Below are positions 1-10,066 of a stretch of DNA of 64,000 nt, in pieces. The DNA lies in the NCBI RefSeq assembly GCF_040267685.1, contig NZ_CP158367.1:310001-374000 (forward strand), in the 5' to 3' direction. The position numbers and the translations under genes are program-made. This stretch comes from Proteinivorax tanatarense. Lineage in GTDB: Bacteria; Bacillota; Proteinivoracia; Proteinivoracales; Proteinivoracaceae. Numbering within the stretch: position 1 is the first letter of the stretch; every line of letters starts with the position of its first letter. The notes under the pieces are model-generated. The model saw only the letters and a program-made list of their open reading frames with translations. It was not told the origin of the DNA and did not search any database.

Positions 1-417
1 AGCGATGCTTTAGGGGCTCATTACTTTACTGAAGTTGGGGATGTTGTTATGCGGCTTAGTCATCCTCATACTGCTGTTTATATTGATGAGAAGCATGCCG
101 GTCTTTTGGTCCCGTCTTACTTTGCCATTATTAAAGCTGATGCCTGTAAGTGTTTGCCCCAATTTATATCTTGGTATTTAAACTCTTCTATGGTAAAAAG
201 AGAGTTAGAGCGATCTCAAAGTGGCTCTCGGATACCTAGCACCAACAAAAATGTGCTAAAGTCCATTCCTATGCAGGAAATAACCTTAGAGAAACAGAAG
301 TGGGTAGTAGATTTATTAAAACTACATCAAAGAGAAAAAAACCTCTATCATAGATTGATAGAGGAAAAAGAAAAAGAGTTTACCGCAATAACACAACAAA
401 TCTTAGCTAAAAAATAA
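1..417 (+). CDS. Type I restriction specificity (S)-like subunit, 5' end cut by window
   Basis: The reading frame is open from base 1, so the gene begins outside the window and only about 138 C-terminal residues are visible. They resemble the end of a target-recognition domain and its coiled-coil spacer in HsdS-type proteins: a stretch ending SRIPSTNKNVLKSIPM, then a Lys/Glu-rich helix (residues about 95-138). The stop lies 12 nt before hsdM, so it is probably the first gene of the same operon. A complete hsdS follows hsdM, so the locus may encode two alternative specificity subunits. The family call rests on the tail alone; another DNA-recognition protein with the same spacer is possible. 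Confidence 0.6.
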   Translation, partial: SDALGAHYFTEVGDVVMRLSHPHTAVYIDEKHAGLLVPSYFAIIKADACKCLPQFISWYLNSSMVKRELERSQSGSRIPSTNKNVLKSIPMQEITLEKQKWVVDLLKLHQREKNLYHRLIEEKEKEFTAITQQILAKK

Positions 418-429
418 GGGGGAGAAAAA

Positions 430-1959
430 ATGAGCGAAAAAGTAACCCAAGATCAAATTAACTCTGTCCTATGGCAAGCGGCAGACACATTTAGAGGAAA
501 GATAGATTCCAGTACGTACAAAGATTATATCCTGACTATGCTGTTTGTGAAGTATATCAGCGATTCATATAAAGAAAGCGTAGAGCAATACACAGAAAGA
601 TACAATGGAGATGAAAGACGGATAGAGCGTGCCCTATCCAGGGAACGGTTTGTGCTAGAAGAAAACACAACCTTTGACTATCTCTATGAAAGAAGAACCA
701 GCCCAGAAATTGGCGAAACCATCAACAAAGCCCTATCAGGCATAGAGGAAAACAACAGCAGAAAACTTAGAGGAGTATTTAGAAACATAGACTTTAACTC
801 CGAATCGGTGTTAGGAAAAGCCAGAGAAAGAAATGCCATCTTACGTTCATTGCTAGAAGACTTCAATAGATTAAACCTAAGACCCTCGGTACTAGGTGAT
901 GAAGATATAATTGGAGATGCATATCAATACATGATTGGCGAGTTTGCTTCAGGTGCCGGTAAAAAAGGTGGAGAGTTTTACACCCCTGGAATGGCATCAG
1001 AGCTACTAGCTCGTCTAGTTAAGCCAGAGGAGAACGACCGTATCTACGACCCTACCTGTGGATCTGGCTCGTTACTTATTAAAGTGGCAAACAAGGTGCC
1101 AAATAAAAAGGTCGCCATCTACGGTCAAGAGCGAAATGGTGCAACCCATTCCCTAGCTCTTATGAATATGTACCTTCACGGCATTGACGATGCCAAGTTA
1201 CAGTGGGGCGATACCCTAGCAAATCCTCTACACCTAGAAGATGAAAAGCTAATGAAGTTCCAAGCCATAGTAGCAAATCCGCCATTTTCACTGGACAAAT
1301 GGGCTATGGGCTTTGCAGGAGAGGGTGCCAACGACAAGAAGTTTAAAATGGACGCCAGCTTAGACCCCCATCGCCGTTTTGAGTGGGGAGTACCACCATC
1401 GTCAAAAGGCGATTACGCTTTCGTTCAACACATGCTTTACTCGCTAGCAGAAAATGGCCGCATGGCAACAATCCTACCCCATGGAGTGCTGTTTAGAGGA
1501 GCTAGCGAAGGCAAAATCAGAAAGCAAATAATAGACATGAACCTACTAGATGCAGTTATTGGCCTACCGGAAAAACTTTTCTACGGCACAGGGATTCCAG
1601 CCTGCATCATGGTATTTAAAAAGAATCGTCAGCGAAAAGATGTGCTATTTATCGATGCATCAGGGGAAGGAAACTACGAAAAAGGTAAAAACCAAAACCG
1701 CATGAGAGAACAAGACATAGCAAAAATAGTTGAAACCTACGAAAACTACGAAATAAAAGACAAATACTCCTATGTAGCTACACTAGATGAAATAAAAGAA
1801 AACGACTACAACCTTAATATTCCTCGCTACGTAGATACCTTCGAAGAGGAAGAACCGGTGGACATGGAACAGGTGAAAGGAAATATTAAAGACATAAAAA
1901 AAGAACTTAGCGAAGTGGAAGAGCAGATGGAAAAATATTTGGAAGAACTAGGATTGTAG
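430..1959 (+). CDS. hsdM: Type I restriction-modification methyltransferase subunit
   Basis: This 509-residue adenine-N6 DNA methylase is the M subunit of a type I R-M complex; with HsdS it methylates the host recognition site. Visible marks: a helical HsdM N-terminal domain (about 1-150), GGEFYTP (180-186), the S-adenosylmethionine-binding motif DPTCGSG (207-213) and the catalytic NPPF (283-286). The C-terminal 35 residues are a charged helix that would contact HsdS. The ATG follows GGGGGAGAAAAA at good spacing. It lies 12 nt after the upstream S-like gene and 113 nt before hsdS. Length is normal and nothing looks broken. Confidence 0.97.
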   Translation: MSEKVTQDQINSVLWQAADTFRGKIDSSTYKDYILTMLFVKYISDSYKESVEQYTERYNGDERRIERALSRERFVLEENTTFDYLYERRTSPEIGETINKALSGIEENNSRKLRGVFRNIDFNSESVLGKARERNAILRSLLEDFNRLNLRPSVLGDEDIIGDAYQYMIGEFASGAGKKGGEFYTPGMASELLARLVKPEENDRIYDPTCGSGSLLIKVANKVPNKKVAIYGQERNGATHSLALMNMYLHGIDDAKLQWGDTLANPLHLEDEKLMKFQAIVANPPFSLDKWAMGFAGEGANDKKFKMDASLDPHRRFEWGVPPSSKGDYAFVQHMLYSLAENGRMATILPHGVLFRGASEGKIRKQIIDMNLLDAVIGLPEKLFYGTGIPACIMVFKKNRQRKDVLFIDASGEGNYEKGKNQNRMREQDIAKIVETYENYEIKDKYSYVATLDEIKENDYNLNIPRYVDTFEEEEPVDMEQVKGNIKDIKKELSEVEEQMEKYLEELGL

Positions 1960-2072
1960 AAAATAATTATGATAATAATTAGGCTTAAGCTTAGCTTTCA
2001 AACAAACGAGTCTTTTTGACAGTTAAATTTCACATATAAAGCATTAACAACTTTAAATAGAAGGTGAAAATT

Positions 2073-3236
2073 ATGGGAAACAAAAGAAGTAACAATTGGA
2101 GGGTAGGTCGATTACAAGAAATAGCATATGTCGTTATGGGGCAGTCACCGCCTGGAAGTTCATATAACACTGAAGGGAAAGGAGTAGGTCTAATAAATGG
2201 ACCTACAGAGTTTACAAAAAAACATCCTGTTGTTAAACAATGGACAGTAGAACCTAAAAAATATTGTGAAAATAGAGATGTTTTATTATGTGTAAGAGGG
2301 AGTTCAACGGGCAGAATTAACATATCAGACAGTAAATATTGTATTGGTAGGGGAGTTGCAGCCATCTCAGCTAGAGAAAATATGGGTGTTACAGACTATA
2401 TATACTATCTGATTGATCACAAAGTAAATAACCTTTTAAACTGTACAACCGGTTCGACTTTTCCTAATTTAAGTAGTGCAGAAATAAAAGGATTTGAAAT
2501 AAAAATTCCCTCTCTACCTGAACAACAAAAAATAGCTTCCATCCTATCAACATGGGATAAGGCTATACAGTTAAAAGAAAAGCTAATCCAGCAGAAAAAA
2601 GAACAGAAAAAAGGCCTGATGCAAAAGCTTCTAACAGGAGAAAAAAGACTTCCTGGGTTTGAGGGAGAGTGGGAAGAAGTAAAGTTGGGGGAAGTTATTA
2701 AAGAAAGCAAGGATAAAACATTAAAACATAACCAATATCCAGTGCTAACTTCATCAAGGAAAGGTATATACTTACAAGATAAGTATTTCTCCAAACAAGT
2801 TGCTAGCAGAAATAATACTGGCTACAAAATTATTAAAGAAGGTGAGTTTACTTATCGAACTATGAGTGATGATGGAAAATTTGTTTTTAATAGATTGGCT
2901 GATGTTCCAGTGGGCATTGTTAGTCCAGCATATGTTGTTTTTAGAGCTGTAGAAATGGAACCAGTTTTTCTAGAAGAGTTTTTGAATTCTCATCAGTTTA
3001 ACAGGTATATAAGAGCTAATGTTCAAGGTGGTACACGACTTAGTTATAAATATAAGAGTCTATCAGAAACTATAGTTAAGATACCTTCTAAAGATGAACA
3101 AAAAGCAATAGCAGACATTATTTTGCAATCAAATAAAGAAATAAAGCTACTACAACAAGAACTAGAACAACTAAAACAACAAAAGAAAGGCCTAATGCAG
3201 CTATTGCTTACGGGAAAAGTCAGAGTAAAGGTTTAA
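2073..3236 (+). CDS. hsdS: Type I restriction-modification specificity subunit
   Basis: This 387-residue S subunit sets the DNA target of the HsdM/HsdR complex. It shows the classic two-half architecture: two variable target-recognition domains (about 10-150 and 200-340), each followed by a similar conserved spacer helix. The first spacer carries LPEQQKIASIL and QKKGLMQKLLTG; the second carries DEQKAIADIIL and QKKGLMQLLLTG. I start at ATG 2073, six bases after AGAAGGTGA; a GTG at 2064 lies inside that ribosome-binding site. A TTGACA element near 2018 could give a local promoter, but no good -10 follows. The two domains differ, as expected for a bipartite target. Confidence 0.95.
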   Translation: MGNKRSNNWRVGRLQEIAYVVMGQSPPGSSYNTEGKGVGLINGPTEFTKKHPVVKQWTVEPKKYCENRDVLLCVRGSSTGRINISDSKYCIGRGVAAISARENMGVTDYIYYLIDHKVNNLLNCTTGSTFPNLSSAEIKGFEIKIPSLPEQQKIASILSTWDKAIQLKEKLIQQKKEQKKGLMQKLLTGEKRLPGFEGEWEEVKLGEVIKESKDKTLKHNQYPVLTSSRKGIYLQDKYFSKQVASRNNTGYKIIKEGEFTYRTMSDDGKFVFNRLADVPVGIVSPAYVVFRAVEMEPVFLEEFLNSHQFNRYIRANVQGGTRLSYKYKSLSETIVKIPSKDEQKAIADIILQSNKEIKLLQQELEQLKQQKKGLMQLLLTGKVRVKV

Positions 3237-3280
3237 CCTTTACTCCTTTTCCCATTTAACAAAGAAATGGAGGTGTAGTT

Positions 3281-6200
3281 TTGAGATATTCAAGTCAAAG
3301 CGAAGAAAATATAAGCCAGCAGCCTGCTATTGAAGTGCTGCAAGGTTTGGGGTATGAGTATATAGCTCCCGAAAAAGCAGAGCAGATGCGAATTAGTATG
3401 TATAGCCCTTTTCTCAACTCAGTTCTAGAAGAAAAACTAAAAGAGTTAAATTCCTTTGAGTACAAAGGACAGCAGCACTCTTTTAGCGATGGTAACATTC
3501 AAAAAGCTATCAGGGACTTAGACGAGCCCCTTACTGACGGCCTTGTCAAAACCAACGAAAAAATATACGAATCTTTAATGCTGGGTCGCAGTTATACAGA
3601 GTACCTGCCCGATGGATCTATCAAATCTTTTACCCTCAAATACATAGACTGGGAAAATATCGAAAACAACTCATTTCATATAGTAGAGGAATTTTCCGTA
3701 GAGCGAGAAACAGGGGATGAAATGGCACGGCCGGATATCGTTCTGTTCATTAACGGTATTCCTTTTGCTGTTATTGAGTGCAAAAAGGCAGCTATGGGTG
3801 TAGCCCAAGGTGTAGAGCAAACTATCCGTAATCAGCGCAATGACTATATTCCACAACTTTTTAAGTTTGTTCAGCTAGTTATGGCAACAAATAAGAACGA
3901 AGTAAAATATGCCACCTGTGGCACCCCAAAAAGATTTTGGTCTGTGTGGAAAGAAGAGCATGAAACGTGGCTCAACGAACATTTACAAACCCTAGTCACC
4001 AACCGAATCGCCACCACTCAAGACAAAAACATCATCTCCCTATGTCATCCAAAGCGTTTGTTGGAGCTAACTAAATTTTTTACTGTCTTTGATAAAGACA
4101 TAAAGAAAATATGTCGCTATCAACAATACTTTGCCATAAAGGAAATTATAGAAACAATAGGAACCTACGACGAAGCGGGCAACCGCCAAAGCGGGGTTAT
4201 TTGGCATACCCAAGGCTCTGGCAAAAGTTTAACAATGGTAATGCTAGCTAAATATATTTTATCTAACCTTGCTAAACACAGCCCTAAGGTTGTAATTGTT
4301 ACAGACAGGGTGGAGCTAGACAAGCAAATTCATAACACCTTTAACCACACAAGGCTAAAAGCTAGCCGAGCAAGATCTGGATCACACCTAGTAGATCTTA
4401 TCGATGATAACAATGCCGACATTATAACCACATTGGTCCACAAGTTTGACACAGCATCCCAAACCAGCGACGCCATAGAATCAAAAGATGTTTTTGTGCT
4501 GGTAGATGAAAGTCACAGAACCCAGTATGGAGAGCTGCACACCAAAATGAAAAGGGTATTTCCAAATGCCTGCTATTTAGGTTTTACCGGAACCCCCCTT
4601 ATGAAAAAAGAAAAAAACACCATGATAAAATTTGGCAAGCTAATCCACACCTACACCATAGCCGATGGGGTCAAAGACAAAGCTATCTTACCGCTGTTAT
4701 ATGAAGGCAAGATGGTGGAGCAAACAATTAACCAAAACGCTGTAGACAGGAAACTAGAAATGATTACCCGACATCTTAACGAAAAGCAAAAAGATGAGGT
4801 TATGCAAAAATGGTCCCAGTATGAAAGAATAGCATCGTCGGACCAGCGGATAGAAATGATAGCCTTTGACATTAACAAACACTTCTTTGACAACTACAAA
4901 ACTCAAGGCTCACAGTTTAAAGCTATGCTAGCTACAAACAGCAAAATCGAAGCCATTCGCTACTTTGATGCCTTTGAAGAGTTAGGAGATTTAAACACTG
5001 CTGTGGTAATATCCCCACCGGATAAGCGAGAGGGATACGATGCCGTAGATGAAGAATCCAAAAACAAAGTTATTAACTTTTGGAGCAAAATGATGAACCG
5101 CTATGGCAGCGAAGAAGCTTATGAAGATGCCATAAAAGACGAGTTTGTAAATGGCGATGAAATAGATCTGTTAATAGTGGTTGATAAGCTACTAACAGGC
5201 TTTGATGCCCCTAAAGCTACAGTGCTATATATCGATAAGCCCCTAAAAGAGCATACACTCCTACAAGCTATAGCAAGAGTAAACCGCCTCCATGAAGGAA
5301 AGGATTACGGTTTTATCATAGACTACAGAGGTCTACTTGAAAGGCTGGACACCGCCATGGAGATGTACTCCGGCGCTGGCCTAGAAAACTTTGATCCCGA
5401 AGATTTAAAGGGAGCACTACATGATGTAATCAGTGTAATAGGTTCTTTAAGACAATACCACTCAGAGCTTATGGATATATTTGCACCAATAAAGAACAAA
5501 GGAGACAGTGAAGAGTATGAAGTGCTGCTAGCTGACGAAGAACTGCGAGAAGATTTTTACGAAGTCCTTAGTAAATTTGGCCGTAACCTAGGTATAGCGT
5601 TAGAATCGGAAAAAATTTACGATGCCATAGGACAAAAAGAGCTAAACAAATACAAAAAAGATCTAAAGTTCTTCCAAAGTCTTAGAAAGACCGTAAAACT
5701 TCGCTACTCCGACACCGTAGACCACAAAGAATACGAAGCAAAGATGCAAAAAATAATGGACCAGTATATATCCTCAGAAGATATCATGAGGATAACCAAT
5801 CCAGTAGATATCCTAAACGAAAAAGACTTTGAAGATGAGCTAGACCGTCTAGGTTCAAAAAGGGCTAAAGCAGATGCCATCCAATCAAGGCTTACAAAAA
5901 GCATAAACGCCAAATGGGATGAAAACCCCGCCCACTATAAAAAGTTTTCACAAAGACTACAGGATATACTAGACGAGTACAGAGAACGCCGCATATCAGA
6001 AAAAGAATACTTTGAAAAAATGAAGGACCTTATGAATGACTACCGCCAAGGCGAGCCCACTGATGACTATCCAGAGACCATAAAGAAAAATAAATCAGCC
6101 CAAGCTTTTTACGGAGTAACAAAAGAAGTGGTCCTAGACAATAAAGAAAGTAATATTAACTATGATGCAATAGGAAAGCTGGCACTAGAAGTGGATAAAA

Positions 6201-6379
6201 TTATTCAAAAGTATGCCAAAGTAGACTGGAAAAACAACCCCGAAGTCCATAACCGCATAGAACAAGAAGTAGATGACCTAATATTTGATTTTACTGAAGA
6301 ACAAGGCATTGATTTAAGCGTAGATGAAATAGATAAACTACTAGAACAAGTTAAAAAAATAGCTCAAAGACGTTACTAG
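3281..6379 (+). CDS. hsdR: Type I restriction endonuclease subunit R
   Basis: This 1032-residue R subunit is the ATP-driven DNA translocase and nuclease of the complex. Motifs in order: a PD-(D/E)xK nuclease with D152 and E166-C-K168; Walker A TQGSGKS (310-316); helicase motif II DESH (409-412); motif III GFTGTP (434-439); and motif VI-like LLQAIARVNR near residue 660. A helical C-terminal region follows. The start is TTG 3281, directly downstream of GGAGGTG (3269-3275), and no nearer ATG fits. All catalytic motifs are intact, so the enzyme should be active. It ends 14 nt before the metallopeptidase gene and is probably cotranscribed with it. Confidence 0.97.
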   Translation: MRYSSQSEENISQQPAIEVLQGLGYEYIAPEKAEQMRISMYSPFLNSVLEEKLKELNSFEYKGQQHSFSDGNIQKAIRDLDEPLTDGLVKTNEKIYESLMLGRSYTEYLPDGSIKSFTLKYIDWENIENNSFHIVEEFSVERETGDEMARPDIVLFINGIPFAVIECKKAAMGVAQGVEQTIRNQRNDYIPQLFKFVQLVMATNKNEVKYATCGTPKRFWSVWKEEHETWLNEHLQTLVTNRIATTQDKNIISLCHPKRLLELTKFFTVFDKDIKKICRYQQYFAIKEIIETIGTYDEAGNRQSGVIWHTQGSGKSLTMVMLAKYILSNLAKHSPKVVIVTDRVELDKQIHNTFNHTRLKASRARSGSHLVDLIDDNNADIITTLVHKFDTASQTSDAIESKDVFVLVDESHRTQYGELHTKMKRVFPNACYLGFTGTPLMKKEKNTMIKFGKLIHTYTIADGVKDKAILPLLYEGKMVEQTINQNAVDRKLEMITRHLNEKQKDEVMQKWSQYERIASSDQRIEMIAFDINKHFFDNYKTQGSQFKAMLATNSKIEAIRYFDAFEELGDLNTAVVISPPDKREGYDAVDEESKNKVINFWSKMMNRYGSEEAYEDAIKDEFVNGDEIDLLIVVDKLLTGFDAPKATVLYIDKPLKEHTLLQAIARVNRLHEGKDYGFIIDYRGLLERLDTAMEMYSGAGLENFDPEDLKGALHDVISVIGSLRQYHSELMDIFAPIKNKGDSEEYEVLLADEELREDFYEVLSKFGRNLGIALESEKIYDAIGQKELNKYKKDLKFFQSLRKTVKLRYSDTVDHKEYEAKMQKIMDQYISSEDIMRITNPVDILNEKDFEDELDRLGSKRAKADAIQSRLTKSINAKWDENPAHYKKFSQRLQDILDEYRERRISEKEYFEKMKDLMNDYRQGEPTDDYPETIKKNKSAQAFYGVTKEVVLDNKESNINYDAIGKLALEVDKIIQKYAKVDWKNNPEVHNRIEQEVDDLIFDFTEEQGIDLSVDEIDKLLEQVKKIAQRRY

Positions 6380-6393
6380 ATAGGGTGACTAAT

Positions 6394-7119
6394 ATGGAAA
6401 AACATCAAGTAAAATACGGAGAAGAAACAATAGAGTTCCAACTGCAAAGAAAAGACGTCAAAAACGTAAACCTTAACATAAAGCCTGACACAACAGTACA
6501 AGTGTCCGCCAACCACAAAGTTCCAGATGACTTTATATACAACTTTGTAAAAGGCAAAGGTTCTTGGATAAAAAAGCAGCAGAAAAAATTTGAGAAAGTA
6601 GCTCCCCAGCCGCAAAGCGAACGGGAATACGTAAGCGGTGAATCCTTCAAATACCTAGGCAAACAATACCGACTAAAGGTAGAACAAACTGACGAAATCG
6701 AGCAAGTAAAATACTTAAGAGGCTTTATCCACCTATATGTAAAAGACAAAACCAACCACAACAAAAAAGCAAAACTACTCCAAAACTGGTACCGCACAAA
6801 AGCTAAACAAACCTTTCAAAAATCCCTAGATAAAATGTACCCCAAAGTAGGAAAATACGGCATAAAAAAACCAAACCTAGAAACCCGCCAAATGAAAGCC
6901 CGCTGGGGCTCAGCTCTAATAGAAACAAACATAATCCTAATAAACAAAGACCTAATAAAAGCCCCAAAACACTGCATAGACTACGTAATCCTACACGAAC
7001 TACTACACTTCAAAAACAACAACCACAACCAAGACTTCTACCAAACCCTAAACATTCTAATGCCTGACTGGGAAGAACGGAAGAAGATACTAGATGAGGA
7101 AGTAGTGCGGGAGTTGTAG
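6394..7119 (+). CDS. YgjP-like (DUF45/M48-type) zinc metallopeptidase
   Basis: This protein of about 241 residues carries the zinc motif HELLH (201-205) followed by NNNHNQDF, which supplies a third ligand; this is the YgjP/DUF45 (WLM-related) pattern. The N-terminal half is a Lys-rich beta domain. Genes of this family often sit next to hsdR, but their role in type I systems is not established. The start is ATG 6394, spaced from GGGTGA; a GTG at 6385 lies within that site. It is the last gene of the R-M operon, with a strong terminator 30 bases downstream. Family confident, function unknown. Confidence 0.85.
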   Translation: MEKHQVKYGEETIEFQLQRKDVKNVNLNIKPDTTVQVSANHKVPDDFIYNFVKGKGSWIKKQQKKFEKVAPQPQSEREYVSGESFKYLGKQYRLKVEQTDEIEQVKYLRGFIHLYVKDKTNHNKKAKLLQNWYRTKAKQTFQKSLDKMYPKVGKYGIKKPNLETRQMKARWGSALIETNIILINKDLIKAPKHCIDYVILHELLHFKNNNHNQDFYQTLNILMPDWEERKKILDEEVVREL

Positions 7120-7148
7120 GGATAAATATAATAAGATGACATATTTAG

Positions 7149-7183
7149 AAAAGACAGCTTGATTTTAGTTAAGCTGTCTTTTT
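7149..7183 (+). terminator. Intrinsic terminator after the type I R-M operon
   Basis: A 12-bp perfect stem (AAAAGACAGCTT with its complement) closes a 10-nt loop and runs into five T residues. It ends the R-M/metallopeptidase operon and separates it from the ATPase unit. Confidence 0.85.
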
Positions 7184-7320
7184 CGTTGAACAAAATAAAG
7201 GAATTTTCAAAAGAATGTAGAAAAGGTTTAATTGGAGGTAATATTTACCTGTACTAAATTGATGTATGCAAATTAGTGCTTTAAATTTGGCACAACTTAG
7301 GCTATATGGAGGTGTAAGTA

Positions 7321-8868
7321 ATGGAAGAAATAAGTATTAATAGGCTCAGGTCGTTGGTAGATATTCAACAAATTAAAATTAGCCCAATAACCGTTTTAGT
7401 GGGAAAAAATAGTTCTGGAAAGAGTACCTTTCTTAGAACATTTCCCTTGTTTAAACAATCAATTGCAAGAAAGACTTCTGAACCTATATTGTGGTTTGAC
7501 GAATATGGTGTAGATTTTGGTGACTTTGAAACTGCTAAAAACAATGTTGTAAAGAATGACACGATAGAGTTTGGTTTTACTTTTAGCATAAAAAAGAATA
7601 AATTAATCTTCAGGAGGTCGGGTTTTGATTTTGATGATAAAGATAGTATAAATGTTGAATTGGGGGTAAAAAAAAATTATTTAGCAGACCTTTTAGTTTG
7701 CATGGCAGACCAAAAGATTAAACTAGAGTTTAAAGATAAAGGGCAAATATCTAAATTTACTGTAAATGATGAATCAATGATCACTAATGATTTGAGGTGG
7801 GATTCGAACCCTTTTGGTTTGATTCCAGAGATAGCGGATGAAAGGTTTATAACATATAATAGCCAAGAATTTTTCAGGTATAAGAATCAAGGATTTTTAC
7901 CCTATAAGAGTCAGTTAGTTAAACTCTTTTTAAAAAAAGCTCATAGTTCAACTAAAGAAGAAACTATTAGAAGAGCAATAGCAAACATAGTATTTGGAAA
8001 TAAAAGAAATATGTATAATGCTATGATTAAAAGTAACTTTCCAAATAAGTTAAAAGAGAATCTGAAATCTCTAGACATAGAGACATCAGAGTTTAAGCAA
8101 ATTAATAATTTGCTTATTGCACAAGAAATTAACCATATTCTAGATATATGTAATAAGTTGATTTCAAAATCAATTCAGTCAGTGAAATATATGAAGCCTG
8201 TAAGAGCAAATGCAGAAAGATATTATAGGATACAAGGTTTATCTGTAGACGAAATCGATCCTAGTGGTGATAATATCCCTATGTTTCTAAATAATTTAAC
8301 AGATTCAGAAAAAGACAAATTCGAAAAGTGGACACAAGAGCGATTTAATCTTAAGTTTTCAATTTCTAAAAAGCAAGGGCATGTTTCGATGGTCATGAAA
8401 GACGAAAATACTAACCAAAGTTATAACTTAGCAGATACTGGTTATGGTTATTCTCAAATATTACCTATTATCGTATTATTATGGCAGGCGCAAAGAGTAA
8501 AAAATCGTGTTAGGTCCTATTCTCTCTATAGAACAGTAGATAGCTTAATTGTAATTGAGCAGCCTGAACTTCATTTGCATCCAGCTTTTCAAGCGAAATT
8601 AGTTGATCTTTTTGCGAGAATCGTTCAAGAAGCTAGTAGCCATAATAAAGAAATTCGTTTTATAATTGAAACTCATAGCGAGACCATGGTAAATAGATTG
8701 GGACACTTAATTGCAAGAGAATTTCTGAGTAAAGATGATGTTAATGTACTCTTATTTGATAAAGTAGAAAATTATAAAACTGAAATAGAGTCAATGGAGT
8801 TTACTGAAAATGGGGCGTTAAAAAATTGGCCAATTGGTTTTTTTGAACCAGATGCTCCAAGGAGGTAA
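7321..8868 (+). CDS. OLD-like AAA family ATPase, probable defence protein
   Basis: This 515-residue ATPase of the SMC/ABC (AAA15/OLD) type has Walker A GKNSSGKST (28-36) and a Walker B/signature region VIEQPELHLHP with E413. The C-terminal ending GALKNWPIGFFEPD resembles DUF3696. Such proteins act as nucleotide-dependent sensors or clamps in phage-defence pairs. It is preceded by GGAGGTG and followed nine bases later by the TOPRIM-like gene, whose ribosome-binding site overlaps its end, so the two are co-translated. The domain between the ATPase halves (about 90-330) is not recognised. Role in defence is inferred from family and position next to the R-M locus. Confidence 0.8.
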   Translation: MEEISINRLRSLVDIQQIKISPITVLVGKNSSGKSTFLRTFPLFKQSIARKTSEPILWFDEYGVDFGDFETAKNNVVKNDTIEFGFTFSIKKNKLIFRRSGFDFDDKDSINVELGVKKNYLADLLVCMADQKIKLEFKDKGQISKFTVNDESMITNDLRWDSNPFGLIPEIADERFITYNSQEFFRYKNQGFLPYKSQLVKLFLKKAHSSTKEETIRRAIANIVFGNKRNMYNAMIKSNFPNKLKENLKSLDIETSEFKQINNLLIAQEINHILDICNKLISKSIQSVKYMKPVRANAERYYRIQGLSVDEIDPSGDNIPMFLNNLTDSEKDKFEKWTQERFNLKFSISKKQGHVSMVMKDENTNQSYNLADTGYGYSQILPIIVLLWQAQRVKNRVRSYSLYRTVDSLIVIEQPELHLHPAFQAKLVDLFARIVQEASSHNKEIRFIIETHSETMVNRLGHLIAREFLSKDDVNVLLFDKVENYKTEIESMEFTENGALKNWPIGFFEPDAPRR

Positions 8869-8877
8869 TTTGTTATA

Positions 8878-10065
8878 ATGCTAATTAGTATAGATGAATC
8901 CGTAATTGATTTTATTAGAGAAAATAAGGAAGAGCTTAACTATTGCTCTAAGGTTATAAAAAGTTTAAATACAATTGCACGAGCTTATGCTGATAAAGAA
9001 CATTTTGTTATAGGCGATGTTTATACACTTGAATATCTTTGTAAATGCGAACTATTAGAAAATACTAGCAAACGCATGTTCACAAGTATAAGCTCACAGT
9101 ATGTATTTATAGCGGGACTTCAAGATAGATTGAACTGCAAAGTAGTAGCGCATAAGAAAGGTAATAATTTTTTTAAAGAAGGAAATGAGTATTGGGTGCC
9201 AATTGATAGATTTGAAAAGTTGAGGGAGTCCTATTTGGTATCTGAGGATTTATCGGACTGTGGGTTTTATGAGTCTCTATGTAAAAAGATGATGAGAGGA
9301 AAAAGGAACTTTGATGGTGTAAACCTTAAATTTTTTCCAGATAGTTGTAGTGGCAATCAAGCAGACCGTACAGTAACAAGTTTATTGCAAAGAGGTCATG
9401 AGGCTTTTATTTTGCTTATAGTTGATACAGATAAGGATCACCATGAAAGTAGGCCCGGGCCATCATTTGATGAAGCGCTAAAGGTATATAAAAAAACAAA
9501 AACATCTAATGTAATAAAGTTACATGAAATGAAATTAAGAGAAAAAGAAAACTTAGTTCCACCATCATTATTCCTTCTTATAGAGAATCCGCCTCATGAG
9601 GAAATTTTAAGATTCTTATCTGAATTAGAGCCTTACCCCGAGTATGAAAATGTATTAAGGTATCTTGATATTAAAGATGGATTTAAAGTTGGAACTTATA
9701 TAGGGCGAGGTTTATATGAAAACGTAATAAAAGGATTAGAAACAGAAAACCTACTTGCTTGCAGCTTAACTAATGATAACAATAAAACAATTTTCAATGG
9801 TATTGGTAATAAAGTTTTAGAAAATAAGTTTCAAAAACAGGTTTTAGAAGGTGGGTTACTCTCCATAATAAAAGAAAAAGAAAAATTACTAGAAGAAGGG
9901 AAAGAAATCCCCCGCAATGTTTTGGTAGAGCTTAATTACAAGTATAATAAATCAAAGGAGTTGTTTGCTTCATTACCAACTTATATAGAAGAAGACTGGC
10001 ACCAACTGTGTGAAGATATAGTATCATGGGGATGTTGTCCACAGAATGTGAAAGAGGTTAACTAA
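8878..10065 (+). CDS. Protein with TOPRIM-like motifs, partner of the AAA ATPase
   Basis: This 395-residue protein has no confident family. The centre holds LLIVDTDKDHHES (D183, D185) and, about 40 residues on, LREKENLVP (E222, E224, N225). An acidic pair followed by a [RK]E-x-EN motif is typical of TOPRIM/DUF4435-type nucleases paired with OLD-like ATPases. No signal peptide or membrane segment is visible. It shares an operon with the ATPase (9-nt gap). I infer an effector nuclease role; this is motif-level evidence only, and a non-nuclease partner cannot be excluded. A GGGTCA-type repeat begins just after its stop. Confidence 0.55.
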   Translation: MLISIDESVIDFIRENKEELNYCSKVIKSLNTIARAYADKEHFVIGDVYTLEYLCKCELLENTSKRMFTSISSQYVFIAGLQDRLNCKVVAHKKGNNFFKEGNEYWVPIDRFEKLRESYLVSEDLSDCGFYESLCKKMMRGKRNFDGVNLKFFPDSCSGNQADRTVTSLLQRGHEAFILLIVDTDKDHHESRPGPSFDEALKVYKKTKTSNVIKLHEMKLREKENLVPPSLFLLIENPPHEEILRFLSELEPYPEYENVLRYLDIKDGFKVGTYIGRGLYENVIKGLETENLLACSLTNDNNKTIFNGIGNKVLENKFQKQVLEGGLLSIIKEKEKLLEEGKEIPRNVLVELNYKYNKSKELFASLPTYIEEDWHQLCEDIVSWGCCPQNVKEVN

Positions 10066-10066
10066 G

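Noticed and set aside
6405-6797. Open frame antisense to the metallopeptidase gene
   Set aside because: It mirrors a Lys/Asn-rich coding strand, has no ribosome-binding site and no domain pattern.
7321-10065. Firm naming as PARIS (AriA/AriB)
   Set aside because: The ATPase has a DUF3696-like end and the partner is longer than typical AriB; similarity is limited to short motifs, so I kept a general description.
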